A stretch of 64,000 nt of DNA, taken from contig NC_084799.1 in NCBI RefSeq assembly GCF_963169125.1, positions 65,952,643 through 66,016,642 of the forward strand, given 5' to 3'. Positions 56,079 through 64,000 of the stretch are shown here, one piece after another (the first letter of the stretch is position 1; every line of letters begins with the position of its first letter). Below the pieces are notes generated by a model that saw only the letters and a list, made by a program, of their open reading frames with translations, was not told the DNA's origin and did no database searches. A program made the position numbers and the translations under genes. Source of the stretch: Humulus lupulus. Its lineage: Eukaryota > Streptophyta > Magnoliopsida > Rosales > Cannabaceae.

Positions 56079-58206
56079 TGTAACGACCCAAATTCACTAA
56101 TAAGGCTTAAGGGCCTTGGTTAGTGTGCCGGGAGGGCATGATGGGAATTATGTGTGATTTTTATGATTAAGACGCATGATTATGATTTTAAGCATGTTAT
56201 ATAATTATGTGAATTGTGTTATGTGATAATTATGATGTGTGAATCGTACCACGTGGGTGCTGTGATACCAATGTGATGCACGTGCCGAGACGGTCCTAGA
56301 AAACTAGATAATGGTAACTGGTGATTTGGTAACCTGTGTAACTGTTAGTAACCATAGAGAGTAACAGGCTTTATTGGGAAAGTGGTAGAATTGTAAAGTT
56401 AGGAAAAGGACAAGTAAGCCCTTGAGGTCTAGTTAGTAAGGGATATAAATGGAGGGTTAAACTAGTCTTTTGGCAGGGAATAGATGAGTAAGAGTTGAAG
56501 GAAAATAAAATACGTATAACACTTGGAGAAAGGGGCTTTATGCTGAAAATTGGAGACCTAGAGGAAGAGCAAAACTAAGATGGAAGGGAGAAGCTGAATC
56601 TAGCTTTTGGAGGGAGAATTAAGGAGTGATTGAAGTTGTCAAGCAAGCTTAGATCAAGAATACTCAGAGGTAAGATTTTGATTATGGTATATCTAAGTTT
56701 TAAATCTGATTTTTGGTTGATAAGTGTGAATTGAAACAAATTGGTGGCTGGTTTTGTATGAACTCAGAATTGGGTAATCAAAGGGGAAGGAGGTTTAAAG
56801 CTAGAGGTTGGACTCACCACTCAAGGTAAGGTTTCTGTGTAATTATTAGGCTTATTTCTGTTAAGGTTTAGGGAGTTTGGAGTGTGGTCTGGTTTGGGTT
56901 CAAGTTGTTTTTAATTCTCTGGTTTGAGTTACAAAGCATGAAACTCAAGAGTGAATCTTGGGAATAGTTGTGTGAATGGGCTTGGGTATGATGTTTTTAG
57001 GTTGCTGTGAGGTTTATTAAGGATCTAGAGTTGGTTTTGGGACTTAGGATGGAGTTTGGGGTGATTTGGAGTGAGTTAGGCTCGGGAAAAACGCGAAGGA
57101 AAACCCAGAATTCTGGGCCTGCGAAGGCGCGCCGCGGCACAGTTTTAGCGTGCCGCGGCACGAGGCCCCTGACTTGCTGGGTGCCGCGGCACAAGGCCAA
57201 TTTCAGGACATCAATTTTGGCAATTTTGGCCCTTTGCTCCGGGGGTTCGGGGGATGTCTCCGGGGTATAGTTTTAAGGTTTTGGGGGTTCTGAGAGTGTG
57301 GGTTAGGTTCCGGGAAGGTAGTTTTGGACTGGTTAGTGACAAGGAATGTTTTATTTGTGTTGTGATTAAGACTTTGGAGAGGCTCGGGGTAGAGGACCGT
57401 GCTTGCGGCTACGTGGCATCGAAAACCAGTGAATTGAAAGGTAAGAAAACTGCATCCGAATGTATGATCGTAATGGGACTAAGTGCTCCCGAGAGTTGTA
57501 TTGTGTCAATGTTGGTATTATGCCAAGGGACACGTAAAAGCGATCTAAGAGTACCGTACATGATTTTAGCGCACGGGGTGCGAATTGGCCACTGGGAGCT
57601 AGAAACAATAGGATAACAGAGGGAGCTGCGTGTGAGCACTAGCCCTGGTTATCGTCTGTGCATTATGTATTATGAGCTGAGATGCTTAGCATGTGAAATA
57701 CTTGACTGAAGATATACTTGAGTTTATGAGATGCTATATGTGTAATTGACTTGTTTGCTAGTTGTTCATGCTCTGTTGTTGCTGTGTTTTCTTGCTGGGC
57801 CTTGGCTCACGGGTGCTTCGTGGTGCAGGTAAGGGCAAGAGCAAGCTGGACCAGGCCTGAGGTGGAGTGCTCAGCGGTGAAATGTACATAGCCAGTTGTT
57901 CGATCACCATGGTCGAGGAGTGTGTCAGGACAGGGAATTACCTAACTGCTCATTTTTGCCTTAGTATGGCCAGTCAATGTATTTAAACTTTGTAACTTTT
58001 GTAAATGGCTTTTAAACTGTCACTTTTGGGATCCCATGTAAATAAACAATGTTTAGTAATGAAAACGTAACTTTTGAGACCAAAACACTTTTAACCCTAG
58101 TTCCTCTACTGTTTCAATAACACGCTTTTACTTTAATGACTTGATTAGCAAGTCTGGCACTTTATAAACACACAGTGTAACGGTCTTGGCTATCCAGGGC
58201 GTTACA
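56079..58206 (+). mobile_element. Solo LTR of a Tekay-type element in T3 gag
   Basis: Starts TGTAACGACCC, ends CCAGGGCGTTACA, and is flanked by tctga (56074-56078 and 58207-58211). Length 2128 bases, like the K1 LTRs. A TATA-like box ggatataaatgg is at 56451-56462. The CG-rich cluster (gcgccgcggcac, gtgccgcggcac twice) lies at 57127-57193. A CTTGCTGGGCCTTGGCTCA stretch near 57790 matches the K1 LTRs in reverse complement. The frames at 57007-57616 are fortuitous. No internal sequence, hence an LTR-LTR recombinant. Confidence 0.92.
57127..57193. repeat. GCCGCGGCAC motif cluster in the solo LTR
   Basis: cgcgccgcggcac, cgtgccgcggcac and ggtgccgcggcac recur within 67 bases; each contains the palindrome gccgcggc. 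Comparable clusters occur in the K1 LTRs and the left Tekay LTR. Confidence 0.85.
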
Positions 58207-59750
58207 TCTGAGGTCAGGCTGACCTACGGGATAACCTTAATGCCCGAAGGTTCAATAATTCCAATGGGCGTGGACCCACCAACAAAGTTCTATCTGACCT
58301 GCAGGACAATCTCAATGCCCGGAGAAGAGATAATCCAGCGCAAAGTGTCAACCAAGACTGAGATCCACTCCGTGCTGAGCTGAAGAGTCTAAAAAAGTTC
58401 ATGCTGAGAATGGCCAGAAGGCAAGGCCACGATTCAAAATCGAAAGATGAAGAAGTGGAGCCATGTGCTCCCCACATTGTGGAAGTCCCCCTTGCCGCAG
58501 GGTTTCAAGATGCCGGCCATCCCGCCCTATGATGGCAGCTGGGATCCCACCGACCACCTTTCCAAGTTCAACAGGTTGATGGCGGTCCACCCTGTCTTCA
58601 ACGACGCTAAATTTCACATTTTCCCGATCACTCTAACAGGACCAATAGACGAATGGTTCAAGAAGCATCGGCCAGGATCCATTCATTCACGGCACCAGTT
58701 GTCATCTGCCTTCCAAAGGCAATTCATAGGAGCTCAGAAGGTGAGCTTCGAGGTCAATGCTTTGGCCAACGTTAAACAAGGGCCATTCGAGACCCTCAAG
58801 GTATACATAAAATGCTTCAAGGAGGAGGCAGTGAGAACCAAGAGGGTTGACGATGGCCTTTGCAGGCTGGCATCTGCACGGGGTTGCCACTTTGGGATGA
58901 CCTCCAGCGGAGAGGATGACGATGGCTCGACGACTTCATTTGCTAAGCACAAGAATACATCATCTGGGAGGATGCCCAGATTGAGGCGTTCGGAGTACTC
59001 GTGGTTTTCCCCGCTTCGACAGCGTCTGGCCCTGTTGCTTCGAGAATCCAATATTCTGCTTATGCTCTCGTCCAACCAAGGTTGGGGGGAGTACAACCTA
59101 GCCCAAGTGTTCCGCCTTTCGGTTTCAGTGCCATACCCACTCCTGGATTCAGCATGGCTCTGATAGGATACGGAGTGGCGCTCACTAGATACTGTGCTTT
59201 ATAGCCTGCAGTCAGTGCTAGAGTTGCTACACCATCCCATCCTGCTGAATCCAGTCGAGCCCCCGGTAGTAGTAGACATGGGGGGGAAGGGCAAGGGCCG
59301 GAAGCCTATGGGAAATGGAATAACACAGGTTGAGCAGGGAGCTTCCTCTGGCAAGTGTATGTCTCACAATACTCCAAGTATACCGACTTGGTAGACTCCC
59401 GAGAAAATATCTTCATAGCCACGGTACAACATGTTCACTATAGGAAGACGCAGCCCATCCGAAGAGACATGGAAAGGCGAGACTCTGGAAAATTTTGTCG
59501 TATCCATAACGACATAGGGCACCACACCAATGAGTGTTGCTAGCTCAAGGATGATATTGAGAACCTCATCAAGCTAGGACATCTCCACCAATATACTAAG
59601 GGTAGAGCACGTCAGGCACAATCCCTCGCGACAGGACCGCTCATGCTACCTATTGTTTCGCAGGTTCCAACAATTGTTCCTGCAGTCCCACAACATCCAG
59701 TGGCACAAGACCTCCTCTGGTAAACGGGTAAGTAGGAACCATCTCAGGAG
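58207..59750 (+). pseudogene. T3 gag, capsid and zinc-finger part
   Basis: After the solo LTR the frame shows a twofold peptide repeat (LRDNLNARR and LQDNLNARR, about 58220-58340). The capsid-like part follows at 58447-59163 (FKMPAIPPYDGSWDPTDHLSKFN, EWFKKHRPGSIHSRHQLSSAF, LANVKQGPFETLKVYIKCF). The ATG-started frame at 59001 is a shifted piece. A zinc-finger-like segment lies at about 59490-59540 (FCRIHNDIGHHTNEC) with IENLIKLGHLHQYT after a TAG. Several frameshifts (about 58450, 58870, 59160) break it. Same domain layout as T1 and T2. Confidence 0.88.
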
Positions 59751-59803
59751 GGCCCCACTTGGGTGGCACCTCCTGAAGCTCGCAGAATAAGTACGCGGGA
59801 GCT

Positions 59804-60600
59804 TTGAATCATGATGATAAGGTGATGGCTTTGGCTCAATTACTTCCCCAAATGCCCCGAATGATTGACCAAGGCATAACATTCTACGAAGACGATGCTC
59901 AGAGAGTGAACTTCCCACACCACGACCTGTTGGTAATTGAGAGCCAAATTAACAACAAAATGGTGGCGCGGATTCTGGTAGATAACGGGCCTTCGAGAAA
60001 ATAGGGCTAACCACGGCAGACTTGTCCCCGTGCACCTTGACTCTCTACGGATTCTCAAGAGAGGCCCTCATCCCGATGGGACATTTAAAGCTCCCTATAA
60101 CGCTTGGTGAGGTGCCTCTCCAATCCTTCAAATATTGCACCTTTGTGGTGGTAGATTGTTCCTCAGTGTATAACGTCGTCTTGGGATGACCTGCACTGGT
60201 GGAGTTTGGAGCCGTCACTTCCATCCACCACCTATGCATGAAGTTCCCCACAGAAGTAGGAATTGGTACCGTTCGCGGAGACCAGAAAGAGGCAAGACAA
60301 TGTTACAATGTCTCTCTCAAAACTTGTGTAATGGTGGTGGAGGAAGAAGGCCCCGAGAAGCCTGAGGCATCGGAGGTACAAGCTGTCCAAGAGATCAGGC
60401 TCAACAGATTCGACCCGAGGGTTCAAGAGGAAAGGTCCATTGAACTAATATAGGAAGAGGAGGAGGAGGAGGAGTTAGTTCTTGATACCTCCACCCCCAA
60501 TAGAAAAATAAAAGTTGGGAGAAGCTTGAAGTCAGAAGTATGAGAAGAATTAGTGGGCTTCCTCTGTGAAAATTAGGACGTGTTTGCATGGTTGCATTCC
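59804..60600 (+). pseudogene. T3 aspartic protease and linker
   Basis: The frame 59804-60004 reads FPHHDLLVIESQINNKMVARI and LVDNGPS, so the catalytic Asp-Asn-Gly is present but Pro follows. A deletion of about eight codons and a TAG come right after it. The second half resumes in another frame (LTLYGFSREALIPMG, VVVDCSSVYNVVLG) and 60199-60453 (KFPTEVGIGTVRGDQKEARQ). The linker contains a Glu run (EEEEEEE near 60460) and the RT-proximal DVFAWLHSDMTGIDP segment. Confidence 0.85.
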
Positions 60601-61929
60601 GACATGACTGGCATTGACCCGAACATCATATGCCACGCCTTGAATGTCGATCCCAACTTTACTCCCATCCAGCAAAAGCAAAGAACGTTTGATCAAACTT
60701 AGAAAGAGGCTCTAAAGGTCGAGGTAGACAAGCTCCTCACCAACGGATTTATCTAAGAAGCCCAGTACCCTAGGTGGCTATCAAATCTTGTTATCATGCC
60801 AAAGCCAAACGGCACCTGGAGGACATGCATCAATTTCTCGGACTTTAACAAGGCTCATCCGAAGGACTGCTTTTCGCTCCCCAAGATAGATCAGATGGTC
60901 GACGCCACCTCTGGCTATGAGTTGTTGTCATTCATGGATGCATACTTGAGATATAACCAGATATCCATGCATGTCGTGGACCAGGAGTATACTAGTTTTT
61001 GGATCGATAAGGGTGTCTACTGTTACATTGTGATGCCTTTCAAGCTGAAGAATGTCGTTGCCACCTACCAGAGGCTGGTTAACAAGATGTTCAAGAACCA
61101 GTTGGAGCGAAACATGGAGGTTTATGTGGACGACATACTGATCAAGTCTAGGACAACTCCTAACCATATGGGTGACTTGGCAGAGGTTTTCACAGTGCTC
61201 TGCCAGTTCAGAATGAAATTAAACCCCCAAAAGTGCACATTTAGGGTTGCCTCCGGTAAGTTCCTAGACTTCATTTTCAATGCACGGGGAATTGAGGCAA
61301 ACCCCGAGAAGATCAAGGCCCTAATCGAGATGCCATCTCTTCAAAAGCATGAAGACATGTAAAGCCTGACAGGGAGGATCGCAGCTTTGAGTTGTTTTGT
61401 CTCCAAGGCAATGGACAAGTGCATCCCTTTCTGCAATGTCCTCCAGGGAAGTTAGAGATTCGAATGGTTGGAAGAGTGCGAATAGGCATTCTAATAGCTC
61501 AAGGCGCACAAGGAAAATCCTCTGATCCTATCCAAGCCAGTGGATGGAGAGACTCTCCTACTCTATATGACCGTCTCAAAGAATGCTATTAGTGTTACAT
61601 TAGTGCGAGAGGAAGGTCGTGTCTAGCACCCTGTCTACTATGTTAGCAAAAGACTCCTCAGAGCTGAATCTAGGTACCCACTGATGGAGAAGTTAACTTT
61701 TTGCTTAATGGTGGCTTCTCGAAAGCTAAGACCCTACTTCCAAGTGCATCCAATTAAGGTCCTCACAAATCATCCTCTTAGGCAAGTCCTCCAAAATCCA
61801 GAGTCGTTGGGAAGACTCTTGAAGTGGTCAGTGGAGTTGAGTCAATTCGACATCACCTACCATCCAAGGATTGCTATAAAGGGTCAAGAACTCATCGATT
61901 TCATCACCGAGTGCACAGGGAATCAGGAG
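60601..61929 (+). pseudogene. T3 reverse transcriptase and first RNase H
   Basis: The RT frame 60796-61362 has KPNGTWRTCINFSDFNKAHPKD, FMDAYLRYNQIS, KGVYCYIVMPFKLKN and the catalytic VYVDDILIKSR near 61120, then LNPQKCTFRVASGKF. Upstream stops lie near 60700 and 60757. The connection has a frameshift at 61360, and RNase H runs through 61684 onwards (KLRPYFQVHPIKVLTNHPLRQVL, LLKWSVELSQFDI). A TAG at 61483-61485 is at the same codon as in T2. Confidence 0.92.
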
Positions 61930-62562
61930 AAGACTGATGGTACCCCAGTGGTCGAACCAGTCTGGAAGCTGTTTGTGGACGGGTCTTCAAATGAAAATGG
62001 TGTAGGGGCTGGACTTATTTTGGTTTCCCCCGAGGGGCACAGAGTGCATAGTGCCCTCCGCTTTGGGTTTAGCACCTCTAACAATGAAGCAGAGTACGAA
62101 GACTTAATTACTGGGCTCCGCGTGGCACTGGAGCTCAAAACCGAGGGCCTCGAGGTTTTTAGCGATTCCTTACTCATGGAGAACCAAGTCCTCGGAGAGT
62201 ACCAGGCCCGGGGAACAAAAATGGCAACATATTTGGCCAAGGCTCAAGAAATGCTGCATAACTTCATAAGATTCACTATTCAGCAGGTGTCGCGAGAGCA
62301 GAATTCCAATGCTGATGCCCTGGCTAAGTTGGCCACAACCAAAGACGATGAGTTGATCAATGTGGTCCCCATTGATTACTTGGAGTCTTCAAGCATCTCA
62401 GCTCTCGACGAGGTGGAATCTATACAACCAAAATATGGGTGGATGGAGCCAATAGTAAAATATCTCGTCTCCGAGGAGCTACCCCAAGATAAGAAGGCAG
62501 CTTGGAAGTTGCTTTATCAAGTACCGAGGTACATAATCATGGAAAATAGGCTTTGTCGGTGA
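61930..62562 (+). pseudogene. T3 second, archaeal-type RNase H
   Basis: Reads without a stop from the first RNase H: WKLFVDGSSNENGVGAGLIL, SNNEAEYEDLITGLRVALEL, FSDSLLMENQ and NADALAKLATT, with all expected acidic residues (Asp in VDGS, Glu in NEAE, Asp in SDS, Asp in NADA). The best preserved domain of T3. It runs into the spacer before the integrase and stops at 62560. Confidence 0.92.
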
Positions 62563-63673
62563 GGTTACTCTTTGCCATTACTTCGATGTGTGAACAAGCA
62601 AGAAACCAGTTTGATACTCTAAGAAGTACACGAGGGATTTTCGGAGATCACGCTAAGGGGCAGAGCCTTTCCAAAAATATCTTAAGGCAAGGGTACTTTT
62701 GGCCCACCATGAATGGAAAGGCGATGGATTATGTCAAGAAATGCGACAAGTGCAAGCGCTTCACCAACATCCCTCGAGCGGCTCTGAATGAGCTCACACA
62801 GATGACCAACCCATGGCCTTTCGATGTCTGGGGTATCAACCTTATTGGGTCCCTACCTACAGGGAAAGGAGGAGTGAAATATGCTATAGTGGCCATCGAC
62901 TACTTCACGAAGTGAGTCGAGGTCGAGCCACTCGCTACGATCACCTCTAAAAAGGCCTTGGACTTTGTCATCAAGAACATCGTATGTCGATACGGGCTCC
63001 TGAGGAAGATAGTCTCCGACAACGGATTGCAGTTCGACAGCGAAGTATTCACAGACTTTTGTCAACAGCATGGAGTTATCAAGATCTTCTCTCTGTGGCC
63101 CATCTGCAAGCCAATGGTCAAGTGGAAGTAGTTAACTAGACACTCAAGTCCACTTTGAAGAAAAGGTTGGAACAGGCAAAAGGAACTTTGCCCGAGGAGT
63201 TGCCTAGGGCATTATGGAGCTACTGCACCACTGCCAGGACCTCCCTCAGCCATTCTCCCCTCTCGATGGCCTACGGATATGAGGCTATGCTCCCAATTGA
63301 AGCAGCAATCTCCACACACTGACAGGACACGTATGACCCGACCACGAACCATGCTTTACCGTGAGTTTCCCTAGACCTCGTGGAGGAGCTACGCGAAGCT
63401 TCTCAACATCGGGTAGCATCCTACCAACAGAAGGTAACCAGGTATTTTAACTCTAAAGTGAAGAATAGAAAGTTTGGGGTTGAAGATCTGGTGTTACGAA
63501 GAGTCTTCTTAGCCACCCGAGACCCCAATGCAGGAGTGTTGAGACCTAACTGGGAAGGCCCATACCAAGTCGAGAGCGTTGTGTGTTCGGGAACATACAA
63601 GTTAGCCCGACTAAGTGGGGAGTTGATTCCCCACACTTGGAATGTTGAGCATCTTCGTCAATATTACCAGTAA
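62563..63673 (+). pseudogene. T3 integrase with altered first catalytic residue
   Basis: Zinc-binding part at 62640-62770 (GYFWPTMNGKAMDYVKKCDKCKRF). The catalytic core has VWGINLIGSLP, where Asp has become Asn by a G-to-A change, then VSDNGLQFDSEVF with the second Asp. A frameshift near 63095 follows, after which NGQVEVVN still shows the Glu. Stops at 62914 (TGA from TGG), 63137, 63319 and 63361. The C-terminal region is open at 63380-63673 (VTRYFNSKVKNRKFG, WEGPYQVESVV, PHTWNVEHLRQYYQ). Confidence 0.92.
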
Positions 63674-64000
63674 TATGAGCAGTAAACCTTGTTAATTTCT
63701 GTGGTATCCCTTGTAGCCTTCGGGCACATTTAATGGAAACCGTGTATGTAAAACACGATAAGAAATTTATTATCTTATTATATTTTTTTGGTTTCCTTTA
63801 TTCAATTAATGTTATGAAAGAGCACCCGATCGCCTGGATAAGTGATCGCAGACTAGTCTCCGATCACTTGGGGGGCATGGAGTTAGGGCAAAATCACGCC
63901 TCACATGGAACGACCTAGAAAACTAAGCTTGTCAAGCGAATTAAGCCTAGTGTCGCCACCCTAAGTATAGAAAAAACCTAGGAAACTAATTGAATCTAAC
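63674..64000 (+). other. T3 post-pol region
   Basis: Noncoding. A polypurine-like tract cttggggggcat at 63867-63878 matches the one in T2. The rest of the element lies beyond the window. Confidence 0.6.

Larger units (their letters stand above)
54000..64000 (+). mobile_element. T3: Tat-lineage retrotransposon, cut by the window edge
   Basis: 5' LTR (start unresolved, end 55130), primer site, gag interrupted by a solo LTR, protease, RT, RNase H, second RNase H and integrase on the plus strand. The post-pol region runs off the right edge, so aORF and 3' LTR are not seen. Gag, pol order and primer site agree with T2. Stops and frameshifts occur throughout. Confidence 0.88.

Noticed and set aside
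57007..57616. Plus-strand ORFs of 87 and 120 codons in the solo LTR
   Set aside because: They lie wholly inside an LTR with clear ends and duplications; no domain visible.

Overview
This is eukaryotic nuclear DNA from a flowering plant, most probably a eudicot. It is a heterochromatin-like block made almost wholly of nested LTR retrotransposons. I found no credible single-copy host gene, tRNA, rRNA, CRISPR array or bacterial-style operon. The species cannot be named from the sequence.

Left flank (1-4167): an LTR running off the left edge (1-916, minus) cuts into a decayed Tekay/Del-type Ty3/gypsy pol remnant (917-1768). That is joined to a Tekay-type LTR piece (1769-2815), a scrap of RNase H on the other strand, and a 5'-truncated LINE with a poly(A) end and a 15-bp target duplication (3101-3432).

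Central nest (4173-47507). Level 1 is T1, a plus-strand Tat-lineage element with 5-bp target duplications gggat and ~1.36-kb LTRs. It keeps gag and protease, has lost RT-RNase H-integrase in one internal deletion, and keeps a decayed antisense ORF (aORF). Level 2, inside the 3' repeats of T1, is A1, a minus-strand Athila element (8666-42100) with gag, PR, RT, RNase H, INT and an Athila ORF3. Level 3 holds two insertions in A1. K1 (15582-26472, minus, target duplication aaaat) is a nearly intact Tekay chromovirus sitting just before the RT catalytic motif of A1. T2 (28136-39335, plus) is a Tat element with two RNase H domains and an aORF; a Tekay fragment replaces its 3' part. Level 4 is a solo Tat LTR inside K1 (19408-20671, target duplication gcctc).

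Right flank (47508-64000): a possible Copia-type LTR, a Tekay-type LTR fragment, a third and better preserved antisense-type ORF with splice-like sites (48818-50157), a large solo LTR (50413-52292), a G-box repeat array and a further LTR. Last is T3, a Tat element from about 54000 to beyond the right edge. A 2.1-kb Tekay-type solo LTR (56079-58206, target duplication tctga) interrupts its gag.

Every pol examined carries nonsense codons or frameshifts, and several have lost a catalytic residue, so nothing here looks autonomous. The most unusual signals are arrays of short CpG-rich palindromes inside the LTRs of unrelated families, one palindrome shared between families, the splice-like antisense ORFs, and recurrent CAG-to-TAG stops that fit deamination of methylated DNA.
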